Part shown: positions 1 through 5,051 of the stretch, one piece after another
Layout: each line of letters opens with the position of its first letter
Numbering within the stretch: the first letter of the stretch is position 1
Assembly: GCA_022565195.1 (NCBI GenBank)
Contig: JADFJZ010000168.1
Span: 1 to 5,051, forward strand
Reading direction: 5' to 3'
DNA: 5,051 nucleotides
Source of the DNA: Planctomycetota bacterium
Lineage (GTDB): Bacteria; Planctomycetota; Phycisphaerae; UBA1845; CAIVHJ01
Program-made: the position numbers and the translations under genes
Notes under the pieces: model-generated
Seen by the model: only the letters and a program-made list of their open reading frames with translations
What the model was told of the DNA's origin: nothing
Databases searched by the model: none

Positions 1-258
1 CTCGAAGACGCCTGGGAGCTGGTCTTTCTGGATCCGCCCTATGATTTGGCCAGAAGTTTCGAAAGCGACACCCCAATTTGGCGACTCATCGACAGGCTTT
101 CTTCCGAAGCAGTCCTGAAGCCCCACGCCACGGTGGTGCTCCGCCATCCCAAGAAAACCGACTGTACGGCATCTACCTTCGAACAACTGCAGCTCGCAGA
201 CCAGCGGAGTTACGGGGAGATGACCATTTCTGTCCTTGAATTCAGCTCTGTCGAGTGA
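1..258 (+). CDS. rsmD: 16S rRNA (guanine(966)-N2)-methyltransferase RsmD, C-terminal part
   Basis: The reading frame is open from the left edge of the window and ends at TGA 256-258, giving the last 85 residues of a protein whose N-terminus lies outside. The key signature is VFLDPPYD at codons 8-15 (22-45). D/N-PP-Y/F is the catalytic motif of SAM-dependent N2-guanine and N6-adenine methyltransferases, and 'FLDPPY' followed by a short helical stretch and a 'LKPHATVVLRHP' strand is the usual C-terminal layout of RsmD. RsmD methylates G966 of 16S rRNA in the assembling small subunit, in the cytoplasm. The SAM-binding glycine motif is off-window, so another small methyltransferase of the same superfamily cannot be fully excluded. 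A start at TTG 46 would cut off the catalytic motif and is not real. cca follows on the same strand after 48 nt, so the two are probably co-transcribed. Confidence 0.8.
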   Translation, partial: LEDAWELVFLDPPYDLARSFESDTPIWRLIDRLSSEAVLKPHATVVLRHPKKTDCTASTFEQLQLADQRSYGEMTISVLEFSSVE

Positions 259-293
259 AATACGTGAGGCCGGTGTTGCCGTTTCGCGCGGTC

Positions 294-297
294 GGAG
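294..297 (+). promoter_or_regulatory. Ribosome binding site of cca (GGAG)
   Basis: GGAG lies 9 nt before TTG 307 but 15 nt before the in-frame ATG 313. The spacing fits the TTG better and is the only sequence reason to prefer it. The two starts differ by two residues only. Confidence 0.45.
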
Positions 298-306
298 TTT
301 ATCCTG

Positions 307-1545
307 TTGCGCATGAAGGCTCGAAAGACAAGCAAGGACGCGGCGGAATCGATCATCCGCCAATTGACTGCCGCCGGTTTCGAGGCGTTGTTCGCCGGGG
401 GCTGTGTGCGCGACCTATTACTGGGCCTGCACCCCAAGGACTACGACATCGCAACAAACGCTACGCCCCAGCAGGTTTGCGCGATCTACCCCAGAGCACA
501 GGTGGTCGGCGCCCATTTCGGAGTGGTCATCGTTCGCGAGTTCGGGCATTTCGTGGAAGTTGCGACTTTTCGAACGGAGGGCGCCTACACCGACGGCCGT
601 CATCCGGATTCCGTCGAATTCGCAACGGCTGAAGAAGATGCCATGCGTCGCGACTTCACGATCAACGGCATGTTCTTTGACGTACTCAAGGACTCGGTCA
701 TCGACCACGTCGGCGGGCAGGAAGATCTGCGGGGCCGCATCATCCAGGCCATCGGGAATCCCGAGCGACGCTTTGATGAGGATCACCTGCGCATGCTGCG
801 CGCGGTTCGTTTTGCGGCACGGCTGGGATTCGAAATCGAGCAGGAGACCTTCGAAGCAATCTACAATCGTGCGGACAAGATTCGACGGGTCAGTGCGGAG
901 CGGATTCGTGAGGAACTGGAGAAGATCCTGACCGATCGCAACCGCGCGGACGGCTTTGACATGCTCCGTTCAACCGGTCTGCTGCCACATCTTTGGCAGA
1001 AGTCACAATGGAGCACCGAACTCGCTGAGAAGAGCAAGCGAGCGCTCGCCGCTCTTCCTGAGAAGGCAGGATTCTCCCTGGCCTTCGCGACGATGCTATA
1101 TCATCTTGCCGCGAAGAGCGCCAAAGGCGCTTGCCGCCATTTGACTTGCAGCAACAAAGTTCGGACGGAGGTTCAGTGGTTGATCAACAGCCTGGGCGCG
1201 CTCACCGGCGACGGCGTCAAGACGTTGGCCGATCTCAAGCTGCTGATGGCCGGGCCATGCTTCGAGGATCTGTGCTCGTTGCTTCGGGCATCCTTGATCG
1301 CAGAAAATCAACCGCTCGAGCAGTACGAGAGACTTTGCCACGATTCGGCAGCCATTGCTCCGGACGATGTTACTCCCACCCCGCTGATTAACGGCGATGA
1401 CTTGATCCGGATGGGTGTGGAGCAGGGACCCGTTTTCAAGCGGGTCCTTGACGAGATCTATTACCGCCAACTCAATCTGGAATTGACCAGCCGGGAAGAT
1501 GCCCTGGCGTGGGCACGCAGGCTCGCCGAGGCAAGCAGCCCCTGA
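307..1545 (+). CDS. cca: CCA tRNA nucleotidyltransferase (class II)
   Basis: A 412-residue protein that adds or repairs the 3'-CCA end of tRNA from CTP and ATP without a nucleic acid template. The class II nucleotidyltransferase head is clear: GGCVRD at residues 31-36; the metal-binding pair D45 and D47 in KDYDIAT; the flexible-loop region FRTEGAYTDGRHPDSVEF at about 88-105; RRDFTINGM at 114-122; and the nucleotide-selecting EDxxR motif at E158-R162. An RNA-binding helical region (LRAVRFAARLGF onward) follows, and then a less conserved C-terminal body. The loop is present, which argues against a CC-only enzyme. The stretch VVGAHFG lacks the basic pair that bacterial poly(A) polymerase I usually has after the glycine, which argues against PcnB. 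An A-adding-only enzyme remains possible. The start is TTG 307 or ATG 313; the ribosome binding site spacing favours TTG. It is probably in an operon with rsmD. No clear terminator follows the stop. Confidence 0.92.
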   Translation: MRMKARKTSKDAAESIIRQLTAAGFEALFAGGCVRDLLLGLHPKDYDIATNATPQQVCAIYPRAQVVGAHFGVVIVREFGHFVEVATFRTEGAYTDGRHPDSVEFATAEEDAMRRDFTINGMFFDVLKDSVIDHVGGQEDLRGRIIQAIGNPERRFDEDHLRMLRAVRFAARLGFEIEQETFEAIYNRADKIRRVSAERIREELEKILTDRNRADGFDMLRSTGLLPHLWQKSQWSTELAEKSKRALAALPEKAGFSLAFATMLYHLAAKSAKGACRHLTCSNKVRTEVQWLINSLGALTGDGVKTLADLKLLMAGPCFEDLCSLLRASLIAENQPLEQYERLCHDSAAIAPDDVTPTPLINGDDLIRMGVEQGPVFKRVLDEIYYRQLNLELTSREDALAWARRLAEASSP

Positions 1546-1732
1546 TCGGCGATCCCCCCCGTGTCCTGTGAGTATTTCGAATGATGCACCGAGGGTCGCG
1601 AAGCTCCAGCCTTTGGGCAACCGCAAAACGGGATTTGTGAAGCCGCGGCCGAACGCTGTGCGGCAAATTGCAGTAAGAAACGCACGTGCGCCTCGACTCA
1701 CTTCGCCGGAGGAAAACTTTTCAATTCGATCC

Positions 1733-1761
1733 TTGCCTGTGAGCTTAGTGTGGGCTAGGAT
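1733..1761 (+). promoter_or_regulatory. Putative sigma70-type promoter of the 1802 gene
   Basis: TTGCCT (1733-1738) and TAGGAT (1756-1761) are separated by exactly 17 bp. Each matches the TTGACA / TATAAT consensus at four of six positions. A start point about 7 nt downstream would give a leader of roughly 33 nt ending in a strong ribosome binding site, so position and spacing both suit the following gene. It is a prediction from sequence only. Confidence 0.5.
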
Positions 1762-1788
1762 CGCGCGCGAATCTCGCAACCGCCATGG

Positions 1789-1796
1789 AAGGAGGT
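1789..1796 (+). promoter_or_regulatory. Strong ribosome binding site of the 1802 gene (AAGGAGGT)
   Basis: Eight contiguous bases match the complement of the 16S rRNA 3' end, and AAGGAGG ends 6 nt before ATG 1802. This decides the start of the gene, since the same frame is open much further upstream into cca. Confidence 0.85.
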
Positions 1797-1801
1797 TGAT
1801 C

Positions 1802-2257
1802 ATGGCCATCGGAATCACTTTCGATAAGGGAAAGGCCGAGTACTTTGTTGACCGACTGAACCGGGGCGCCGCCATCGAGCGCGTCGAGACGACGGAGGAC
1901 ATGCTGGCCTTGATCGGCGCCTGTCGATACGTGGTGGCCACGCGCACTCCAACAGTTCACCCGGGCACGCGCAGAACAGATCTGCCGATCGATCGCCGTC
2001 GTGCTGTTCGCGAGTCCCTCGCGAGCGACATCGGCGCGGCCGTCGAGTGGCTCACCGAGGCGACGCGAATGGTGATCGAAGGCGAATATGATGCCCGCTT
2101 TGAAGCGCGGCACTATGCAGTGGCGGAGGCGGTTGAAGACGGGGAACACCACTGGAAGGTGGTCGTCACGCGGGGCCAAAGAGACCGGCGTGACGTCGAG
2201 CCGAACTGGGTCCGGGAGGTGGCGTCGGATTGCGGTTATGCCGCCCGAGTCGGGTAA
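1802..2257 (+). CDS. Hypothetical protein, 151 residues
   Basis: I do not recognise the family. The protein runs from ATG 1802, chosen from the AAGGAGGT ribosome binding site 6 nt upstream, to TAA 2255-2257. It is a small, soluble-looking, highly charged protein rich in Arg, Asp and Glu, without a signal peptide, membrane segment or cysteine-based metal motif. Its N-terminal part (residues 1-45) looks like mixed alpha/beta, with a short hydrophobic stretch at YVVATRT (44-50). The middle holds predicted amphipathic helices (RRAVRESLASDIGAAVEWLTEATRMV in outline, about 66-91). The C-terminal part alternates charged and hydrophobic residues (HHWKVVVTRG, about 119-128) like a beta-strand pair. 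No catalytic motif stands out. It has its own candidate promoter and converges with fliN, so it looks like a single-gene transcription unit. That it is a real gene is well supported; its function is unknown. Confidence 0.75.
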   Translation: MAIGITFDKGKAEYFVDRLNRGAAIERVETTEDMLALIGACRYVVATRTPTVHPGTRRTDLPIDRRRAVRESLASDIGAAVEWLTEATRMVIEGEYDARFEARHYAVAEAVEDGEHHWKVVVTRGQRDRRDVEPNWVREVASDCGYAARVG

Positions 2258-2266
2258 GCGATCGCC

Positions 2267-2285
2267 CGCGGCATTGCCGGCCGCG
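2267..2285. terminator. Hairpin between convergent genes, possible bidirectional terminator
   Basis: CGCGGC (2267-2272) and GCCGCG (2280-2285) form a perfect 6-bp GC-only stem with a 7-nt loop. An alternative inner fold CGGC-ATT-GCCG is also possible. The stem fills most of the 28 nt between the two stop codons and abuts the fliN stop. There is no T-tract on either strand, so intrinsic termination may be weak. Confidence 0.4.
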
Positions 2286-2711
2286 TCAACGGCCTCCCAG
2301 CGCATGAATGGTGTCGTAGATCGTCCCGATTCGAGTGATGCGCAGGCCAAAGTTCTCGCCGACCTTGACAGCGTGCCCCAAGCCGATCTGCCGGTCTGAG
2401 GCGATCAATTCCAGTTCGGCATCAAACTTCTTGTCGAACTCGATCACGGAACCGATGTTGAGTGCCAGGACGTCGTCCATCTCCATGGTACGGTGGGCAA
2501 GCTGAACGATTACCGGTACCTCTAATTGCAGAATGCGCCGCAGTTCCACCGGCAGGTTCTCGGGCAAGGGCGTCGTCGGGCCAGGGATCGCACTTGCCGG
2601 CGGCGCCGCCGCGGGCGCTGGATCGGGCGCGGGCTCGCCGGACACTTCGGTGGCCAGTAGTTCGGCCTCTGCCAGTAGAGCATCGACTTCGCTCTGTTCC
2701 AGATTGCTCAT
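2286..2711 (-). CDS. fliN: Flagellar motor switch protein FliN (FliN/FliM SpoA-domain family)
   Basis: A 141-residue protein close to the length of E. coli FliN (137). FliN forms the lower C-ring of the flagellar motor at the cytoplasmic face of the inner membrane, takes part in rotation switching, and docks the export ATPase complex. Residues 61-131 are a typical SpoA/surface-presentation domain: LQLEVPVIVQLAHRTM, then VLALNIGSVIEFDK, then a strand pair ending VKVGENFGLRITRI (115-128). A Pro/Ala-rich linker (about 25-54) joins it to an N-terminal helix LEQSEVDALLAEAE (4-17), which resembles the EIDALL peptide at the start of FliM and FliY. The length and single SpoA domain make it FliN rather than FliM. 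ATG 2711 is the only usable start: no start codon lies between it and the upstream in-frame stop. AAGGA sits only 1 nt before it, so initiation signals look poor. No other flagellar gene is in view. Confidence 0.87.
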   Translation of the reverse strand: MSNLEQSEVDALLAEAELLATEVSGEPAPDPAPAAAPPASAIPGPTTPLPENLPVELRRILQLEVPVIVQLAHRTMEMDDVLALNIGSVIEFDKKFDAELELIASDRQIGLGHAVKVGENFGLRITRIGTIYDTIHALGGR

Positions 2712-2784
2712 GTCCTTCGTACTCGCATATTCGCGGTGCCAGTGGGGACCGAAAGAGACACCCTATACATCGGCAACAAGCTGT

Positions 2785-2813
2785 GACGCCCTAAAGAAGG
2801 CCGAAAAGGCGTC
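2785..2813 (-). terminator. Weak inverted repeat downstream of fabF
   Basis: GACGCC (2785-2790) and GGCGTC (2808-2813) are a 6-bp perfect inverted repeat with a 17-nt loop, 47 nt past the fabF stop in the fabF-fliN gap. A T-tract is lacking, so this may be a weak terminator, an RNA-stability structure, or chance. The rest of the 149-nt gap (2712-2860) shows a -10-like TATAGG on the minus strand (2762-2767) but no matching -35. I therefore cannot say whether fliN is read through from fabF or has its own promoter. Confidence 0.25.
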
Positions 2814-2860
2814 GATGCTGGAGAGCGAGCGGAGAGATCGAATGATGAGACTTGGCGGCG

Positions 2861-4102
2861 CTATTCGAAGCGCCGGACGCACACGCAGGCGTTGTGCCCG
2901 CCGAATCCGAAGGAATTGCTCAAAGCGACATCGATCTTCATGTCCTTGGCCTGGTTGGGGACGTAATCCAGATCGCACCGGGGATCAGGATTGTCGAGGT
3001 TGATCGTCGGCGGAGCGATGTTGTGGTTGATGGCCATCACGACGGCCACCATCTCCACACCGCCGCTGGCGCCCAGGAGATGCCCAATAGCGCTTTTCGT
3101 GCTGCTCACGCTCAGCTTGAACGCGTGATCGCCAAAGAGCCGCTTGATCGCGACGGTCTCGGCAATGTCACCCAGCGGCGTGCCCGTTCCGTGTGCATTG
3201 ATGTAATGCACGTCTTGCGGGTTCAGCTTGGCATGACGCAAGGCTTTTTTCATGGCGTCAAAGGCTCCCTGCCCGTTCTCGTCCGGCTGGGTGATGTGCC
3301 CGGCGTCGCCGCTGGCGCCCACGCCGGACAATTCAGCATAGATCTTCGCCCCGCGTTTCTTGGCGTGTTCCAGCTCTTCGACGATCAGCATTCCCGCGCC
3401 TTCACCCATGACGAAACCATCGCGATCCCGATCGAACGGGCGACTGGCTCGTTGGGGCTCGTCGTTCCGAAGCGACAAGGCTTTCATCGCGGCAAACGCT
3501 GCGATTCCCAGCGGCGTGACCGCCGCTTCTGCCCCGCCCGTAAAGATGATATCCGCCTCGTCGCGCTGGATGGCGGTCAGGGCGTCTCCCATAGCGTGGG
3601 ACGCCGACGCGCACGCCGTCACCACGGTCGTGCATGGACCCTGAGCGTTGAACATGATCGAGATGTTGCCGCCGCCCGCATTGGCCATCAGCTTGGGAAT
3701 CGTGAAAGCGGATACTTTGCTCGGGCCTTTGTTCAACAGCCGCTTGTGCTGCTGCTCGATCTCCAGGAGCCCGCCGATGCCGGAACCCACGATCACGCCT
3801 ACGCGCGAGGGATCCTCTTTGTCCAGATCAAGCCCGCTGTCCTTGTGACAATTGCACGCCGCCCCAATGGCCAGTTGGGCGAAGCGATCGAGACGCTTAA
3901 TCTCGCGACGATCAATATAGTCTTCAGCTCGAAAATCGCCGCATTCGCCGCCGAAATGGACCTCGTAGTCCGATGAATCAAACGAAGTGATCGGTCCAAT
4001 ACCGCTCTCACCATTGATCAGGCGATCCCAGAACGGATCCACACTCTCGCCCAGCGAGGTGATAATGCCCATTCCCGTGATCACGACACGTCGATCGGAC
4101 AT
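2861..4102 (-). CDS. fabF: 3-oxoacyl-[acyl-carrier-protein] synthase II (FabF)
   Basis: A 413-residue protein, the same length as E. coli FabF. It condenses malonyl-ACP with acyl-ACP to lengthen the chain by two carbons in cytoplasmic type II fatty acid synthesis. It starts with the canonical MSDRRVVITGMG strand. The catalytic triad is visible: nucleophile C164 in TACASASHA, H304 in NAHGTGTPLGD and H341 in IGHLLGASGG, with the conserved K336 in STKSAIG and the glycine-rich SFGFGGHN loop near the C-terminus (397-404). Both histidines mark it as KAS I/II type rather than FabH (Cys-His-Asn). FabF is preferred over FabB from the length and the location beside acpP. An upstream GTG at 4114 would add four residues (MELA), but ATG 4102 fits the family start and has GGAG 6 nt upstream. 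It lies 11 nt after acpP, so translation of the two is probably coupled. No oddity is seen. Confidence 0.96.
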   Translation of the reverse strand: MSDRRVVITGMGIITSLGESVDPFWDRLINGESGIGPITSFDSSDYEVHFGGECGDFRAEDYIDRREIKRLDRFAQLAIGAACNCHKDSGLDLDKEDPSRVGVIVGSGIGGLLEIEQQHKRLLNKGPSKVSAFTIPKLMANAGGGNISIMFNAQGPCTTVVTACASASHAMGDALTAIQRDEADIIFTGGAEAAVTPLGIAAFAAMKALSLRNDEPQRASRPFDRDRDGFVMGEGAGMLIVEELEHAKKRGAKIYAELSGVGASGDAGHITQPDENGQGAFDAMKKALRHAKLNPQDVHYINAHGTGTPLGDIAETVAIKRLFGDHAFKLSVSSTKSAIGHLLGASGGVEMVAVVMAINHNIAPPTINLDNPDPRCDLDYVPNQAKDMKIDVALSNSFGFGGHNACVCVRRFE

Positions 4103-4108
4103 GGCCAA

Positions 4109-4112
4109 CTCC
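4109..4112 (-). promoter_or_regulatory. Ribosome binding site of fabF (GGAG)
   Basis: GGAG on the minus strand ends 6 nt before ATG 4102 and lies just after the acpP stop. It selects ATG 4102 over the GTG at 4114, which it would otherwise follow rather than precede. Confidence 0.7.
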
Positions 4113-4113
4113 A

Positions 4114-4365
4114 CTAGCTCTTGCTGGCGACGGACATGATGAACTCGACGGCAGCGCCGACGGTCTGAATCTTTTCGGCTTCCTCGTCGGGGATGCTCAT
4201 GTCGAATTCATCTTCAAATTCCATGACCAACTCGACGGTGTCCAGGGAGTCGGCGTTGAGGTCGTTGACGAACGAGGTCTCTTTCTTGATCTCGCTCTTG
4301 TCCACGCCCATTTGCTCGCTGACAATACCCGCCACTTTGTCGAAGACTTGCTCTTCCGTATGCAC
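4114..4365 (-). CDS. acpP: Acyl carrier protein
   Basis: An 83-residue acidic protein that carries fatty acyl intermediates as thioesters on a 4'-phosphopantetheine arm. The attachment serine is S40 in the classic [11 protein letters not shown] motif, at the start of recognition helix II. The preceding FVNDL and the following [21 protein letters not shown] are also standard for AcpP. The four-helix layout, acidic composition and length are normal. The start is GTG 4365, chosen because AGGAGG lies 8 nt upstream and the protein then has the usual short N-terminus. It sits between fabG (185 nt away, upstream) and fabF (11 nt, downstream), the arrangement found in many bacteria, which identifies it as the fatty acid synthesis carrier rather than a polyketide or peptide synthetase carrier. 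Expression is probably driven by the strong promoter directly upstream. Confidence 0.97.
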   Translation of the reverse strand: MHTEEQVFDKVAGIVSEQMGVDKSEIKKETSFVNDLNADSLDTVELVMEFEDEFDMSIPDEEAEKIQTVGAAVEFIMSVASKS

Positions 4366-4373
4366 GTCGTTAT

Positions 4374-4379
4374 CCTCCT
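4374..4379 (-). promoter_or_regulatory. Strong ribosome binding site of acpP (AGGAGG)
   Basis: AGGAGG on the minus strand, 8 nt before GTG 4365. It fixes a non-ATG start and fits the high expression expected of acyl carrier protein. Confidence 0.85.
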
Positions 4380-4428
4380 GAACCTCAACCAGTTCTTATG
4401 CGAATCAAATGCTACCAAAAGGTACGGT

Positions 4429-4457
4429 ACTATACTGACTGCGGCCGAGACTGACAA
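4429..4457 (-). promoter_or_regulatory. Near-consensus sigma70-type promoter of acpP-fabF
   Basis: On the minus strand, TTGTCA (4452-4457) and TATAGT (4429-4434) are separated by exactly 17 bp. Each hexamer matches consensus at five of six positions. Transcription would start near 4422, leaving a leader of about 57 nt before GTG 4365. A small TACC-TTTT-GGTA inverted repeat (4413-4424) would lie at the very start of that leader. A separate acpP promoter is also known in E. coli. Confidence 0.72.
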
Positions 4458-4481
4458 CCGCGAATTCCGCCACCACATCCG

Positions 4482-4509
4482 GACGGGCCGCTTGAGAAAC
4501 CGGCCCGCC
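4482..4509 (-). terminator. GC-rich hairpin in the fabG-acpP gap
   Basis: Read on the minus strand, GGCGGGCCG (4509-4501) pairs with CGGCCCGTC (4490-4482) over nine positions, one of them a G-U wobble, around a 10-nt loop. It begins 41 nt past the fabG stop and precedes the acpP promoter. No T-tract follows, so it may be a partial terminator, an attenuator or a 3'-end stabiliser of the fabG transcript. Confidence 0.4.
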
Positions 4510-4550
4510 ATGATCCGTTTGGCCCAGTTCGCGCGCCTGTGGGACCGCGC

Positions 4551-5051
4551 TCACATCAGGAGTCCACCGTCCACCACGATCACCTGCCCCGTCACGTAAC
4601 TTGCCTGTTCAGAAGCCAGGAACGTGACCACGGAGGCGATTTCCGGGGGTTCACCGAATCGGCCCAGCGGAATCAACTGTTTGGCGCCGTCCTTGACTTT
4701 ATCCGGCAAGACATCGGTCATGGCGGTGCAGATAAAACCCGGCGCGACCGCATTGCAAGTGACCTTGCGTTTGCCCAGTTCCTTGGCTACAGACTTCGTG
4801 AACCCGATCAAGCCGGCTTTGCTGGCCGCATAGTTGGCTTGGCCCGCGTTGCCCATCAAGCCGCTGACACTCGACACATTGATGATCCGCCCGTACCGCG
4901 CCCGAACCATGTGCCGGCACACCGCCCGGGTCATACAGAAAGCCGACCTAAGATTGCAGGCCAGAACATCGTCGAACTGATCGTCATCCATGCTCATAAT
5001 CAGCCCGTCTTTCGTGATTCCGGCATTGTTGACCACAATATCGATGCGGCT
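4551..5051 (-). CDS. fabG: 3-oxoacyl-[acyl-carrier-protein] reductase FabG, C-terminal part
   Basis: The frame is open to the right edge of the window and ends at TGA 4553-4551. It gives the last 166 residues of a short-chain dehydrogenase/reductase; by alignment of the catalytic tyrosine to E. coli FabG, about 77 residues are missing, including the NADPH-binding TGxxxGIG motif. FabG reduces 3-ketoacyl-ACP to 3-hydroxyacyl-ACP with NADPH, as a cytoplasmic tetramer. Visible in the fragment are NNAGIT (8-13), the catalytic N33 in CNLRSAF, S61 in NVSSVSG, and Y74 and K78 in NYAASKAG. The C-terminal PLGRFGEPPEIA and YVTGQVIVVDGG segments are also typical. The QANYAASKAG stretch and the acpP-fabF neighbours support FabG over other reductases of this superfamily. 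The apparent GTG start at 5036 is inside the coding region and is not used. Confidence 0.94.
   Translation of the reverse strand, partial: SRIDIVVNNAGITKDGLIMSMDDDQFDDVLACNLRSAFCMTRAVCRHMVRARYGRIINVSSVSGLMGNAGQANYAASKAGLIGFTKSVAKELGKRKVTCNAVAPGFICTAMTDVLPDKVKDGAKQLIPLGRFGEPPEIASVVTFLASEQASYVTGQVIVVDGGLLM

Larger units (their letters stand above)
1546..1801. other. Spacer between cca and the 1802 gene
   Basis: This 256-nt stretch has no convincing gene. The frames open across it are continuations of shadow frames of cca. Near its right end it holds the promoter and ribosome binding site described separately. It also has a 5-bp GCCGC/GCGGC inverted repeat (1642-1646 with 1660-1664, 13-nt loop, no T-tract) and a perfect 10-bp palindrome CGCACGTGCG at 1681-1690. 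No U-tract terminator is visible after cca. Confidence 0.5.

Noticed and set aside
1785..1799. Four-codon mini-frame (ATG GAA GGA GGT TGA) overlapping the ribosome binding site of the 1802 gene
   Set aside because: It has no ribosome binding site of its own, and its bases are explained by the AAGGAGGT motif; coincidence is more likely than a leader peptide.
1096..1947. A 283-residue open frame on the minus strand across the cca end, the spacer and the 1802 gene
   Set aside because: It overlaps two better supported genes and the promoter. Its product is low-complexity and domain-free, as expected for an antisense shadow.
2722..2740. Sigma54-like TGGCAC...TGC upstream of fliN on the minus strand
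   Set aside because: The GG and GC elements are 12 bp apart rather than the required 10, and the -12 element would sit about 10 nt from the start codon.
2765..2795. GCCGAT-containing stretch as a possible flagellar sigma28 promoter for fliN
   Set aside because: The -10 match is partial (GCCGATGT) and no TAAA-type -35 box lies at the right distance.
2852..3976. A 374-residue open frame on the plus strand, antisense to fabF
   Set aside because: It is a shadow of the fabF frame in GC-rich DNA. fabF on the other strand carries all its catalytic motifs, and this product shows no recognisable domain or ribosome binding site.
4102..4114. GTG 4114 as the fabF start, overlapping the acpP stop
   Set aside because: The only GGAG is downstream of that GTG and ideally placed for ATG 4102, which also gives the family's usual N-terminus.
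1..5051. CRISPR repeats, tRNA or rRNA genes, insertion sequences, att sites, toxin-antitoxin or defence genes
   Set aside because: Reading both strands showed no repeated spacer structure, no tRNA-like fold, no transposase motif and no such gene families.

Overview
The window comes from a bacterial chromosome of moderately high GC content (judged by eye, not computed) and holds ordinary housekeeping genes, mostly complete. Four genes have obvious family motifs and a fifth (rsmD) is a recognisable C-terminal fragment. One short gene (1802-2257) is not recognised. Shine-Dalgarno sites and sigma70-type promoter elements are readable. A Gram-negative flagellate is likely from the fliN gene. The scattered gene order and the style of the ACP would suit Planctomycetota or a similar deep-branching phylum, but that is a weak inference and no marker in the window settles it.

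Left half, plus strand: the tail of rsmD (16S rRNA guanine-N2 methyltransferase) is followed after 48 nt by cca (tRNA CCA-end nucleotidyltransferase), so the two are probably one RNA-maturation transcript. A 256-nt spacer follows. It ends in a sigma70-like promoter and a very strong ribosome binding site that serve a 151-residue protein of unknown function.

Right half, minus strand: reading leftward from the right edge come fabG (3-ketoacyl-ACP reductase, N-terminus cut off by the window), acpP (acyl carrier protein), fabF (3-ketoacyl-ACP synthase II) and then, after a 149-nt gap, a fliN-type flagellar motor switch gene. fabG, acpP and fabF form the classic type II fatty acid synthesis cluster: AcpP carries the growing chain, FabF condenses malonyl-ACP onto it, and FabG reduces the resulting 3-keto group. 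A near-consensus promoter (TTGTCA, 17 bp, TATAGT) lies directly upstream of acpP, with a GC-rich hairpin between it and fabG. This implies that acpP-fabF can be expressed independently of fabG.

The unknown gene and fliN converge, with 28 nt between their stop codons, and a 6-bp perfect hairpin fills most of that space. I found no CRISPR array, tRNA or rRNA gene, insertion sequence, prophage or defence-type gene, and nothing that supports a new biological system. The items most worth a second look are the unrecognised gene with its own promoter and the FliN with a FliM-like N-terminal motif.
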